Positions 31,474 through 39,963 of a stretch of DNA of 64,000 nucleotides are shown here, one piece after another. The DNA comes from Candidatus Odyssella thessalonicensis L13 (GTDB taxonomy: Bacteria > Pseudomonadota > Alphaproteobacteria > Paracaedibacterales > Paracaedibacteraceae): the NCBI RefSeq assembly GCF_000190415.1, contig NZ_AEWF01000008.1:17739-81738 (forward strand). Direction: 5' to 3'. Positions within the stretch are counted from its first letter, which is position 1; each line of letters begins with the position of its first letter. The position numbers and the translations under genes are program-made. The notes under the pieces are model-generated. The model searched no databases and was not told where the DNA came from. It saw only the letters and a list, made by a program, of their open reading frames with translations.

Positions 31474-32506
31474 AACTACATTTGCTAGGAATATGGTTCT
31501 CCATCCTGAGGTTATTAGATATTTTGGTACCTCCACAGCAGCATTTCTAAGTCGGCTCAATTACTGGGTCCAAGGTAGAAACTCTGGTGTTATGCATAAA
31601 GGAATGCGATGGATTTTCAATACAGCACAAGAGTGGTCTCAACAACTTGGTATCTCAGATCGCCAAGTTCGCCGTATTGTTGCTGAATTAAAAGAAGCTG
31701 GTATCATTTTAGTAGAAAAACTTGCCGACTATAAATCTAATCGAACAAACTACTATACCATTAATTATGATCGCTTGAATGAACTTTTTGAGGAAAAAAA
31801 TCTGCCAACAGAAGTTTTTTTAGTGTCCGCATCATCCGGACAAAATGTCCTAATGACTAGAACAAAGAATACAAACAAAGAAAATAATATATCTGAAACA
31901 ACGCAAGAAACTCTTACAGCACCGTTACTACCTAACACTCAAATTCAAGCTATAACGGGTAATCACGAAAACAGCCCAGCTAGCGGTATACCGGAAAAAG
32001 TAACTGTTCAAGAGATGTTAGCTTACTGGAATACTATCTTCCCAACGAGTCAAATTGAAATGAACGCAAACCTTGCACCATTACTTAGAGCAGCTCTTCA
32101 GGTCAAATTTAGTTCAAGGTTAAAAGAATGGCAGCATTATTGCAGAACCATTGAGTCAAGTGCGTATTTAACCGGAAAGAGCTTTAATCTCTCTATCTAT
32201 TGGGCATTGAAATATACAACCATTGACCGGATCAAAGCAGGGGATTTTGGGGTCAAATCTATTCCTAATATTTCAGAGAAAGAGACTCTAGAGCAAAGGT
32301 TTGTGGAACAGATTGGTTTGCTTGCCGAGCCCGAAAAGTGTAAGAGTATTCGGCTAAAACTTCTCAAGGTATATGGCGCTTATGCATATAAACACTGGTT
32401 CCAGTCGTTGGAGTTCTTTTTGAATGGTGAAAGGGTCCAGTATAAGGCCCCCAGCCGTTTCCATGCAGATTACATTGCTCGGGAATATAAAGATATCCTT
32501 ATTTGA
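31460..32506 (+). CDS. plasmid replication initiator, copy 1
   Basis: The 348-residue protein has a winged-helix N-terminal domain (about residues 20-115: GMRWIFNTAQEWSQQLGISD, then RQVRRIVAELKEAGIILVEK, then SNRTNYYTINYDRLNELF). The middle is low-complexity. The C-terminus resembles the DnaA N-terminal domain fold (about 285-348: YAYKHWFQSLEFFLNGERVQ, then YKAPSRFHADYIAREYKDIL). This combination occurs in initiators of alphaproteobacterial and other plasmids. It should bind the origin and recruit DnaB/DnaA. Expression is probably limited by the leader and hairpins upstream. A paralogue is encoded at 33161-34267. Confidence 0.75.
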   Translation: MTYTKTTFARNMVLHPEVIRYFGTSTAAFLSRLNYWVQGRNSGVMHKGMRWIFNTAQEWSQQLGISDRQVRRIVAELKEAGIILVEKLADYKSNRTNYYTINYDRLNELFEEKNLPTEVFLVSASSGQNVLMTRTKNTNKENNISETTQETLTAPLLPNTQIQAITGNHENSPASGIPEKVTVQEMLAYWNTIFPTSQIEMNANLAPLLRAALQVKFSSRLKEWQHYCRTIESSAYLTGKSFNLSIYWALKYTTIDRIKAGDFGVKSIPNISEKETLEQRFVEQIGLLAEPEKCKSIRLKLLKVYGAYAYKHWFQSLEFFLNGERVQYKAPSRFHADYIAREYKDILI

Positions 32507-32542
32507 AGAGAGTTCGCAAAAAATAGACGGGAGTACTTACTA

Positions 32543-33133
32543 CTAAAGGAAGACTTGCTTATCTTCATTAAGAGCGGGTACTGCTATTTGAGGTAAAAAC
32601 TTAATCATAATTAGATTGGTATTTCCCTTAAAATAGCCCTCTGTAATGGAGTGCCTGCCACGCTGACGAAAGCCAGCTTTTTTATATACATGGATTGCTT
32701 TGTTATTTTTTTCATCAGGATCGATAAAGAAAATATGAGCACTTTGCTCCACTGATAACTGGTAAAAAAGCATAAATTCTTGCAGAGTAGGAGCCGCTAG
32801 ATCTTTACCAAGATAATCCGTATTCCCAATAGCAAAGTCAAGCGTTACTGTTTTGCCTGATTTTGAAAGAGAATGGCCCACCCAGGCTTCAAACGGTGAG
32901 GTCATAATAAGACTAAAAGGGGTCTCTTTCTTAGAGTTTAGAATAGATCCTATCCAGTAAGTATAAATTCCCTGATAATAAGGGGAGGGTGTTTTTCTTC
33001 CGTGAACGAAATTAATTATATCTTGTCTATGCTCCTCACTATTGTCCCAAAAATCTTTAATATGAGGCTGACTTAGCCATTCCATGATGACATCTAAATG
33101 GTGGATGTTTGCCCTTTCAAACTTTATATTCAT
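32543..33133 (-). CDS. GNAT acetyltransferase
   Basis: The 196-residue GNAT-fold protein resembles AAC(6')/RimJ-like and siderophore acetyltransferases. MEWLSQPHIKDFW occurs early, then AIGNTDYLGKDLAAPTLQEF (the acetyl-CoA pyrophosphate-binding strand and loop) near residue 105, and a late FIDPDEKNNKAIHVYKKAGF near residue 135. That DP..N..A...Y.K.GF end is typical of aminoglycoside 6'-N-acetyltransferases, so it could confer resistance or modify a metabolite. A ribosome site AAAGGGA supports the start. It sits between the two initiator genes and may be passenger cargo. Confidence 0.82.
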   Translation of the reverse strand: MNIKFERANIHHLDVIMEWLSQPHIKDFWDNSEEHRQDIINFVHGRKTPSPYYQGIYTYWIGSILNSKKETPFSLIMTSPFEAWVGHSLSKSGKTVTLDFAIGNTDYLGKDLAAPTLQEFMLFYQLSVEQSAHIFFIDPDEKNNKAIHVYKKAGFRQRGRHSITEGYFKGNTNLIMIKFLPQIAVPALNEDKQVFL

Positions 33134-33160
33134 TATTGTTTTCCCTTTAATCGTATCAGA

Positions 33161-34267
33161 TCATTTTAATAGAGAAGATTTCTTTTTTGATTTTACAATT
33201 ATTCTTACTGATACTTCTAAATAGGATATCAGTAAAGCTTCGTATTGTTTCTTAATCCAATCTCTATGAAAAGGTGAAGGGGTGTGAAACTCAACAATAC
33301 CCGGAGCGAGCCTTATTTCACAACCTTTGAACCAGGAAGTGTAGGCTGCATGGCCAAATTTCTCAATAAGAAGATACCTAACCTTCTTTACAGCGCTATT
33401 AATCTCCAAGGGCTCAATGTCTTGACTGGAATGGTGGGTAGAAGGGGGGATATTGTGTAAATCTTTTATTCCAAATTGCTTCTCAAGGATACGCTGAATA
33501 AAATCAAATTTTAAAGCTGTTTCTAAAGCGACCTTGAATCCATTTCTAACTTTACCCATTAGAAACTCACTGGAGGCAATTAGTCTGCAATAGTCTTTCC
33601 ACTTCCCAAGATTACTATCAAATTTATACTTTAGAGCGCCTATCAGGAATCGGCAACGTGTTTTGGTGAGAGAGCATTTTTGTTGAGGAAGTATAATTTC
33701 GTTCCAAATATCAAGCATCTGCTGCGATAAGGATTTCGGAACGTATTCCTTTTCATTACTCTTACAGTTATTATCCCGAAAAGGCTCAGATACTATTGGA
33801 TTATTTAAATTCTCTTTTTTGGTAATCTTATCATTATACATCGGCTCATTTTGATTCTCTGATAGATTCATTTTGACCTGATTTTCTTTTGAAACATAAG
33901 GCTTGATAGGGCGTGTATCTAATATTTCATTCAGACGATCATAATTTATTGTGTACCAATTCGTCCGATTCGACTTGTAGTCTGAGAGCTTCTCAACAGA
34001 TATAATACCCAGATTCTTTAAAATTCTTATTGATCTATTAACAGTACTGCGAGAGATAATTTTTAAGTCTGAGGACCATCCTTCATATGAATTGGCAATC
34101 CATTTTTTATGTTGATACAGTTTCCCTTTAACAAGCGGATTACTTATCCAATAATGGATCTGTTGTAAGAGAAGAGCAGCCGATCGTCCAATAGTTTTTA
34201 TAAGGAGAGGCTGCAGAATAAGACATTTGTCTTCCTGGATTAAAGCCCTAAACTTTAAAGTGTGCAT
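33161..34267 (-). CDS. plasmid replication initiator, copy 2
   Basis: The 368-residue paralogue of the 31460 gene has an N-terminal winged helix (STVNRSIRILKNLGIISVEK, then SDYKSNRTNWYTINYDRLNE) and the same DnaA-N-like end (HAAYTSWFKGCEIRLAPGIV, then FHTPSPFHRDWIKKQYEALL). Identity in the SDYKSNRTN-YTINYDRLNE block is almost complete. The ATG is preceded by AAAGGAATG. The start codon lies in one arm of an 8-bp inverted repeat (TGTGCATA 34261-34268 with TATGCACA 34298-34305), which leaves the ribosome site in the loop. It may be a second replicon or a regulator of the first. Confidence 0.75.
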   Translation of the reverse strand: MHTLKFRALIQEDKCLILQPLLIKTIGRSAALLLQQIHYWISNPLVKGKLYQHKKWIANSYEGWSSDLKIISRSTVNRSIRILKNLGIISVEKLSDYKSNRTNWYTINYDRLNEILDTRPIKPYVSKENQVKMNLSENQNEPMYNDKITKKENLNNPIVSEPFRDNNCKSNEKEYVPKSLSQQMLDIWNEIILPQQKCSLTKTRCRFLIGALKYKFDSNLGKWKDYCRLIASSEFLMGKVRNGFKVALETALKFDFIQRILEKQFGIKDLHNIPPSTHHSSQDIEPLEINSAVKKVRYLLIEKFGHAAYTSWFKGCEIRLAPGIVEFHTPSPFHRDWIKKQYEALLISYLEVSVRIIVKSKKKSSLLK

Positions 34268-34745
34268 AATCTAAACATTCCTTTTTAAACGCTTTGATAT
34301 GCACATGAGCGAATGCAACAACGAGAGTAACTATACTAAACACTTATTACAAAATCAATAGATGCTGTTTTCGCTTGCTTTGTTAAGTTCATAAGATTGT
34401 CTGTTTACTACAAGCAAGAGAAAATTCATTAATTAGGGGCTTTGAAGTAGTTTTATATTTGGTTTTTGCCTTACTAAACTCTTGCCTTGAGCTAAATATA
34501 GCTGACTCTTAGATAAATTGTTGATGACGCAGTATTATCAAGATATGATGACCTTAGTCATGTATTACATAAGTAATACGGATAACCTTGCAATAGGGAA
34601 TAAAGTTTACCATATTAAGTTATAAGCTATAATTAATCAAAATGCTGGATTGGATGATAGACAGAACAACTTATCCTATCACTTAGTTCGCGGGCGCAAA
34701 TGCATTTTATTGAATGACTACTTATCCTAAGAGGGCCTACCCATT
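34268..34745. promoter_or_regulatory. intergenic region with GTATTAC operator
   Basis: No gene is seen in these 478 bases apart from the inverted repeat GTATTAC-ATAA-GTAATAC at 34562-34579, which resembles the one at 35163-35188. The 5' side carries the promoter and start hairpin of the second initiator. Confidence 0.5.
34562..34579. promoter_or_regulatory. inverted repeat, candidate operator
   Basis: GTATTAC, a 4-base spacer ATAA, and GTAATAC form a perfect 7-bp inverted repeat 167 bases upstream of the RHH-type gene. The same heptamer recurs in mirrored order at 35163-35188. Confidence 0.5.
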
Positions 34746-35036
34746 ATGACGCGAAAGCAAAGCAATTTTAATTCATCTCCTATAATTCAAGCTAATGATC
34801 ACAGTACAGAGAGTCAAGGGGCTTCACCTGACAAGCATAAAGCCTCAAAAGGGCATATAAAGACATTTAGGCTTCGAGACATTGATATTGAGAATTTGAA
34901 TCTAACGGTTCAAAAAATTAATGCAAGTGGTAAAATCCAACCGATCAACTCGACGGATCTCATAAAGGGGTTGTTAACTATGGCCAGAAAAACGTCAGAT
35001 GAGAAGTTGATTAATTATATAAGAATGTCTTATTAG
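34746..35036 (+). CDS. ribbon-helix-helix-like DNA-binding protein
   Basis: The 96-residue protein has a disordered, Ser/Gln/His-rich first third. A short domain of RHH type follows (SKGHIKTFRLRDIDIENLNL, then INSTDLIKGLLTMARKTSD), with the strand KTFRL and two helices. It is probably a repressor or relaxosome accessory protein. It is flanked on both sides by GTATTAC-type inverted repeats, a good sign of autoregulation and control of the following gene. Confidence 0.6.
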   Translation: MTRKQSNFNSSPIIQANDHSTESQGASPDKHKASKGHIKTFRLRDIDIENLNLTVQKINASGKIQPINSTDLIKGLLTMARKTSDEKLINYIRMSY

Positions 35037-35162
35037 ATAAGCTTTTTACTCTTATCAAGCTACCAGGTCTTAAAAATTGTATGTTGGTCCTAGCACACAT
35101 AATTATCAATTCTGGAATAAACTTAGCTCAATAACAAAAGAAACCCTTGCATGATTGGTCTA

Positions 35163-35188
35163 ATTTGTAATACCTTTGTATTACAAAT
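35163..35188. promoter_or_regulatory. inverted repeat upstream of the membrane sensor-like gene
   Basis: ATTTGTAATAC, spacer CTTT and GTATTACAAAT pair perfectly over 11 bp. Another half site (ATAATACAAAT) follows at once. It shares its core with the repeat at 34562-34579 and lies 105 bases before the gene at 35293, as expected for an operator. Confidence 0.6.
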
Positions 35189-35292
35189 ATAATACAAATA
35201 TGTTTCAAAAAGCTCATCGGTCATTAGGTTCTTAAACAAGAAATTTTCTGCTCTAAGAGTTTAATTGGCACAAGCTAGAAAGGATATTAAAG

Positions 35293-36630
35293 ATGCATGT
35301 TAACTTTAAAATTAACGCGCGCGGCTTTAATAAAATATTTTGTTTAGGTAAAACCGATTGGATTCTCGCTTCAATTGTTTCTTTAATTATAGGAATTATA
35401 TCTTTTCTACTGATCTCAGTTATAAACGTCTGTGTAAATCAAGCTTTAGTCTTTGATCTCAATGAAAAAATTTCCCGTTGTGATCAGGTATCTCTCACCT
35501 TAAAAGAATCTATGGGCCAATTACCCTTATCCGAGATAAAAAGTAAGTTAGCTCAATTGCGAAGTTCTTTCTTTTTCCAAGTATATCAAGAAAAAGACGG
35601 ATTAGATGAGGAAATCACTTATCCGATCATTGTTGATCGTCAAGGTTATAGTTTAGAAGGGAAGTTTAAAAATATTCCAAATGATCATCTAAAAAATTCT
35701 AAATCTATTTATCTTTATCGAAATAATGTAGTTCTTATCTATCCTCTTTTACAACGAGAACCTATCCTATATCTGATTATACCGTTAAAAGCGAGCCGAC
35801 GCGTAAATATGTCTTTAAACGATAATGGTTTAGGCCTTAAAGCTGTCTATGATCCTTTCTGGGTTCTTCAAGAAAATGCTCTCTTACTTATTTCTTTGAT
35901 GGTCGTGGGTGGTACAATTTCCTTTATATTTAAAGCCTGGTTGGTTAAGAGACGTAGATCAAGGTTTTGGTCTCGTTCTCGAAATATCATTGGAAAAAGT
36001 TTGCTAATTAAAAAGAATTTAGAAATATCAAAGAAATCAGTTTATAACCTTCGCTCTACTACCTCAGAGATAAGGAAGAATCTGTTAAATTTTGCTGCTC
36101 GTTATTTAGACATTTTTGGGAATCTTCTAAAGCTTATAGGAGGTTCAAATTTCAGATCCTTGAATAAAGAACAAGCTAAATCCCAACAGATAACAGTTTT
36201 TGATCCTTTTTCAAAGAGAAAGCATTTATTTAAACAAATTCTGCAGGAAGCAATAAATGTCTTTTCAGATGAAATTGAAGTTAGGAGAGTAACCTATACC
36301 ATTGAGGAGACTAATAAAGGCATAATTATGAACGATTATGATTTCGTCTTCTCTCTACTCCTCAAATCGCTTGAAGCTGTTATAAAACTGGCCCCTATTA
36401 GCTGCAATATTAAGATTACGAGCGCGGTTAAGGAAGGGGAGCTCAATTTATGCTTCTCTGGAAATTTTAAGTCTAGCTTAGAAAGCTCCCATTATCCCAC
36501 CTATATTAAGCATGAAATCTACAAAAAAAAGGATACAACTTTTTTAAAAGTGGCAATCCAAGATCTAGCAAAATTCAACAATACTAAAGGTCAAGAAAAT
36601 GACAATATTATACCGCTCTTTGTTAAGTAG
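35293..36630 (+). CDS. two-TM membrane sensor-like protein
   Basis: The 445-residue protein has two membrane helices (about residues 24-48 and 195-217) flanking an extracytoplasmic sensor-like region, as in histidine kinases. The cytoplasmic half (about 230-445) has the overall size and pattern of an HATPase (KHLFKQILQEAINVFSDEIE, then the late NDYDFVFSLLLKSLEAVIKL). However, I see no phospho-accepting His box and no DxGxG nucleotide motif, so it is degenerate or divergent. The following STAND NTPase overlaps its end by 32 bases, so the two form an operon. Confidence 0.6.
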   Translation: MHVNFKINARGFNKIFCLGKTDWILASIVSLIIGIISFLLISVINVCVNQALVFDLNEKISRCDQVSLTLKESMGQLPLSEIKSKLAQLRSSFFFQVYQEKDGLDEEITYPIIVDRQGYSLEGKFKNIPNDHLKNSKSIYLYRNNVVLIYPLLQREPILYLIIPLKASRRVNMSLNDNGLGLKAVYDPFWVLQENALLLISLMVVGGTISFIFKAWLVKRRRSRFWSRSRNIIGKSLLIKKNLEISKKSVYNLRSTTSEIRKNLLNFAARYLDIFGNLLKLIGGSNFRSLNKEQAKSQQITVFDPFSKRKHLFKQILQEAINVFSDEIEVRRVTYTIEETNKGIIMNDYDFVFSLLLKSLEAVIKLAPISCNIKITSAVKEGELNLCFSGNFKSSLESSHYPTYIKHEIYKKKDTTFLKVAIQDLAKFNNTKGQENDNIIPLFVK

Positions 36631-38812
36631 CATACTTTTAACATTTTATTGTTCTGCTTCTCCACAATTTAAAATTCAAGAGCGAGATTTACTAGAATCT
36701 AAGATAAGAGAAGAACTGCTGAGTCGGAGAAAACTCAACTTATATGGCTTATCAGGCATGGGAAAGACAGTGTCTTCAAGAAAAATTAAAAAGAAACTCA
36801 AGGATAGCGGGTATTATGTTGCCTGGCTTAATTGGGACGAAATTTCTTTTGAAGAACAGATCTATAATATGCTTAAAGCTGCTGACTGTGCTTCCTTAGA
36901 AGAGCTATTAACTAAAAGTGCACGCTCTAAAGGATTGGTGTTAATTATCGATAATTATGCTTATCCGGACGCAGACAAGATAAAAGTAAAATTAGGAAAA
37001 TTGTGGGAGAAACCCAAAGTATGGGTTCTTATCACCAGTCAGCTCAAACTTCGGCATTTAGATGGCTATCAGATGCCGCCATTTCTGCCTGAAGAAGGAG
37101 TGGAATTAATGGGCAAGTATTTCCCAGAAGAAAGTAGATCTCGACTCACGAATATCTGTAGCTTATTAGGGTCTTACCCCTATTATATCTCGGTCTTATC
37201 ACGCCATGTCGAGAAATCCAGCACTTTAAGTCTGCAACGGTTAGAGGATACATTAATGCATAATCCCAGTGAGATTCTGAATAGTAACTTAACTGAGGAA
37301 ACTGAAATGGAGACAGAGCGTAGTAAAGGTCTTGTAGTTATTAAAACAATATTGGAAGAGCTTAAAAAGGAGGATTATGAAGCTTATCAAGCTTTAGGTT
37401 TTTTAAGTTTACTAGGCTCCAAATCCATCCCTTTAGAGTTAATCCACTTCTTCATTAAGGATAAAAGGAAGGCAGATTATATTATAGAGAAACTTCTAAT
37501 GTTAGCGTTTATAGCATCAATTCATAAGGGAAATGATTTTATAACTTATGATTTGCATGACATTACCCAGCGATTAATTCGTGAAACCCTTTCTTCAGAG
37601 GATAAGGCTAGTATATTAAATCGAGGTGCAGAAGCATTTATTTCTTTTTATAAAGAGAACTATTCTAAGATAACTGACTCAAAGCGAGAAGCTCAAGTTT
37701 ATTTCAATCATTTAAATTCACTAATATCATTATATTCCGATAATTTAAAAACTCTTCCTTTAAAGGTGATCCTTTTAAAGCTACCATTAATGTCTCGCAA
37801 AAATTTTGAAATGGCCGCGCATATTGCTACTTCTATTGAGAAGTATCAACCGGAGAAAAACATTAATGATCAATATATTCTCTTTGAGTATTTTATCGAT
37901 CAATCTTTTATTAAATGCTATTTTCATACAGATAATGAGGAAAAGTTTAATACGGGAATCAATTATGGTAAGAAAGCAATCAAATTAGCTGAAAAAAAAG
38001 GAAATGTTGAGCAAGCTTTTAAAGCTAATTCGAGGTTAATGTGGATTTACCTATATGCGGGTAAAGTTAAAGAAAGTACGCCCCACCTTGAAAAAGCTAG
38101 CGCACTGCTCGATAAAATCAGTGATCTTTATTCGCGCAAAGAGTATTTTTTTGGTGCCTCTTGGTATCATTTGGAATGCGGTAATTTCAGAGAAGCATAT
38201 ACTCTAGCTCAAAAAGGAATAGAGCTCGATGAGAAATCTAAAAATGCAAACATTGGTCTCTATCTTCGTCAATTTAAAGCTGTCTGTGAATACCGTTTCG
38301 GTGAATTAGATGCCGCCTTACAAACCATTGAAGAGGCTTTGCGACGTTCCCATATTGAATTTGCAGACGAGACTTCTTTTGCCGAAGCAGAACTTTTACA
38401 AATCAGGGCCTCTATATATAGGGATAGACAGCTTTACGAGGCAGCAGAAAAGGATATTAAAGATAGTATTAATTTATTTATAAGGGAACGAGGCGATAAT
38501 CCTTATTATGCCAATGCTGTTTCTCACAGAATTCTAGCAGACATTCTTTTTAATCAAAATAAACTTAGTGAAGCATCTGCTATGATTGAAAAATCTATGG
38601 ATATATTTAGAGCCTTGGTTAAGGAGGAGGGCACGTACGAACTTGCTGAAGCCTTTTTTGTTAAATTGAAAATTGATCTAAAAAGGCAGGACTTTAATAG
38701 CTATTTAAAGGGTTTTAAAGAACTCCGTCAAAGGTTTTCCTGTGACCATGAAGTTGTGCAGAAGATCTCTCGATATACCATTGAGTGTGGGCAAGAATGG
38801 TTATTATATTAA
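36599..38812 (+). CDS. STAND (NB-ARC-like) NTPase with TPR repeats and a signal-like N-terminus
   Basis: The 737-residue protein has a P-loop GLSGMGKT near residues 50-57 and a Walker B-like strand GLVLIIDNYA. NB-ARC features follow (WVLITSQLKL, then FLPEEGVELMGKYF and LLGSYPYYISVLSRHVE), then a winged-helix region (EDYEAYQALGFLSLLGSKSI) and C-terminal TPR-like helices from about 450. Its first 20 residues look like a signal peptide (hydrophobic SLLSSILLTFYCSA). STAND proteins are signal-activated oligomerising switches. An export signal on an ATP-dependent one is strange and points either to secretion into the host or to a wrong start. It is encoded with an upstream membrane sensor-like protein. 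Confidence 0.75.
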   Translation: MTILYRSLLSSILLTFYCSASPQFKIQERDLLESKIREELLSRRKLNLYGLSGMGKTVSSRKIKKKLKDSGYYVAWLNWDEISFEEQIYNMLKAADCASLEELLTKSARSKGLVLIIDNYAYPDADKIKVKLGKLWEKPKVWVLITSQLKLRHLDGYQMPPFLPEEGVELMGKYFPEESRSRLTNICSLLGSYPYYISVLSRHVEKSSTLSLQRLEDTLMHNPSEILNSNLTEETEMETERSKGLVVIKTILEELKKEDYEAYQALGFLSLLGSKSIPLELIHFFIKDKRKADYIIEKLLMLAFIASIHKGNDFITYDLHDITQRLIRETLSSEDKASILNRGAEAFISFYKENYSKITDSKREAQVYFNHLNSLISLYSDNLKTLPLKVILLKLPLMSRKNFEMAAHIATSIEKYQPEKNINDQYILFEYFIDQSFIKCYFHTDNEEKFNTGINYGKKAIKLAEKKGNVEQAFKANSRLMWIYLYAGKVKESTPHLEKASALLDKISDLYSRKEYFFGASWYHLECGNFREAYTLAQKGIELDEKSKNANIGLYLRQFKAVCEYRFGELDAALQTIEEALRRSHIEFADETSFAEAELLQIRASIYRDRQLYEAAEKDIKDSINLFIRERGDNPYYANAVSHRILADILFNQNKLSEASAMIEKSMDIFRALVKEEGTYELAEAFFVKLKIDLKRQDFNSYLKGFKELRQRFSCDHEVVQKISRYTIECGQEWLLY

Positions 38813-39258
38813 AACTTGTTAGAGTTCATATACCAATCAATAAAGGATGGATCAAATTCTTTGTTAGTGTATTTAGCTGCATACTCATATAAGTCCTCCA
38901 CAATTTTTAAGGATGTCGTAAGCGTTAATGTAATATTCTTTTCGCTTACATATTTCATAAGAGACTTCACGCACTCAAGGAAAAGTTTGGTATCTAACGA
39001 CCCTTCCTCGACGTTGACTTTGGAAGTACTATGATGCTTTCCCGTTTGCTCAGCAGAAGTAAATAGTGCATTTAAATCTAGTTCAAGGTAATGCGCAGCA
39101 GCTAAAATAACCTCAATTTTAGTTTCTTTAACTCTTCCAGCTATAAAATTTCTAAGAGAAGACCGTGGGAGGCCAGCTTCCTTTTCGATTTTTGCACATG
39201 ATAATTCTTTATTATCAATAGCTTCAGCTAAACGCATTCTTACTACGTTCGAATCCAT
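38809..39258 (-). CDS. XRE-like regulator, probable controller of the transfer operon
   Basis: The 149-residue protein has an N-terminal helix-turn-helix (residues 5-60: RLAEAIDNKELSCAKIEKEA, then GLPRSSLRNFIAGRVKETKI) of the Cro/CI type and an unrecognised C-terminal domain. The start is supported by AAGGTGA. It is transcribed away from the transfer operon, and the 405-base gap between them contains six copies of a 16-bp palindrome. That makes it the most likely repressor of tra genes, and of itself. Its stop overlaps that of the STAND gene by four bases. Confidence 0.72.
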   Translation of the reverse strand: MDSNVVRMRLAEAIDNKELSCAKIEKEAGLPRSSLRNFIAGRVKETKIEVILAAAHYLELDLNALFTSAEQTGKHHSTSKVNVEEGSLDTKLFLECVKSLMKYVSEKNITLTLTTSLKIVEDLYEYAAKYTNKEFDPSFIDWYMNSNKF

Positions 39259-39663
39259 GAATCACCTTGCTTTATGACTATTTATAGCATTTATTTTGAT
39301 ACACCAACTTTATCCTAAAAGGAGAAGACAGTTAAAATTCTCCTATGAGGAATGATGTTCTCATTTCATGCCTTAATTATACCTTAAATACTTTGCTTGA
39401 TAAGTACTAATTTCACAAAAAATTAATTTATGCAAAGATCTTTGCAAACATATCACAAAATGCAAAGATCTTTGCATTTTTTACTATAAATACAAAAAAG
39501 TTTGCATTTTTATAGTGACAATGCAAAAATCTTTGCATAATATGGCAAAAAAATCAAAGATCTTTGCATAAAATGAGTAAAACGTGCAAAGATATTTGCA
39601 TTGTGCACATGAGCAGTAACAACAAACGTGCAGCATTTGTAGTTTAATGATTAAGGCTTACTC
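39259..39663. promoter_or_regulatory. transfer-operon control region
   Basis: It holds the operator array (39431-39600) and, presumably, both the regulator promoter and the tra promoter. The origin of transfer is also usually near here in many plasmids, but no recognisable oriT was seen. Confidence 0.5.
39431..39600. promoter_or_regulatory. six phased operators, consensus TGCAAAGATCTTTGCA
   Basis: Sites start at 39431, 39461, 39491, 39522, 39553 and 39585. The first two are perfect palindromes TGCAAAGATCTTTGCA; the others differ at one to four positions (for example TGCAAAAATCTTTGCA and TGCAAAGATATTTGCA). Centre-to-centre spacing is 30, 30, 31, 31 and 32 bp, about three helical turns, so all sites face the same side of the DNA. 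The XRE gene at 38809 and traL flank the array. Confidence 0.85.
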
Positions 39664-39963
39664 ATGAATATTAAGGAACATCGAGTATACAAGTACATGG
39701 CTGAACCGCTCCGTATCGCCGGTTTGACACTTGATGAGATCTCTCTATTAATAAGCTCTATTTTCCTGTTTATGATCTTGGAGGCGATGTCTTTTAAGCT
39801 TTTCTTCTTAGGTTTGGGAACAATTGGTCTTTATTTCTTACGCAAGCTCAAAAAAATTGCGACAGGATTTTCCTTAAAAGCTTACCTCCATTGGCAATTT
39901 GGCGTGCGTGCGGGTCTCGTTAAGGAATTTCCTGAATCTTGGAAAAGGCTGTGGTTGCCATGA
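39664..39963 (+). CDS. traL: F-type conjugation protein TraL
   Basis: The 99-residue protein has the TraL arrangement: a short cytoplasmic N-terminus with EHRVYKYMAEPLRI, two hydrophobic segments (residues 27-60) and a basic C-terminal end. It belongs to the inner-membrane part of the type IV secretion channel (VirB3-like). It is the first gene of the tra operon, and its stop overlaps the traE start (ATGA). Confidence 0.85.
   Translation: MNIKEHRVYKYMAEPLRIAGLTLDEISLLISSIFLFMILEAMSFKLFFLGLGTIGLYFLRKLKKIATGFSLKAYLHWQFGVRAGLVKEFPESWKRLWLP

Noticed and set aside
39431..39600. CRISPR array
   Set aside because: The repeated 16-mers are palindromic, the units between them are only 14-16 bases, and no Cas genes are near. 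Operators explain them better.
34300..39614. Repeated 11-mer TGCACATGAGC at about 34300 and 39604
   Set aside because: A single 11-base match without further similarity is expected by chance in a window of this size.
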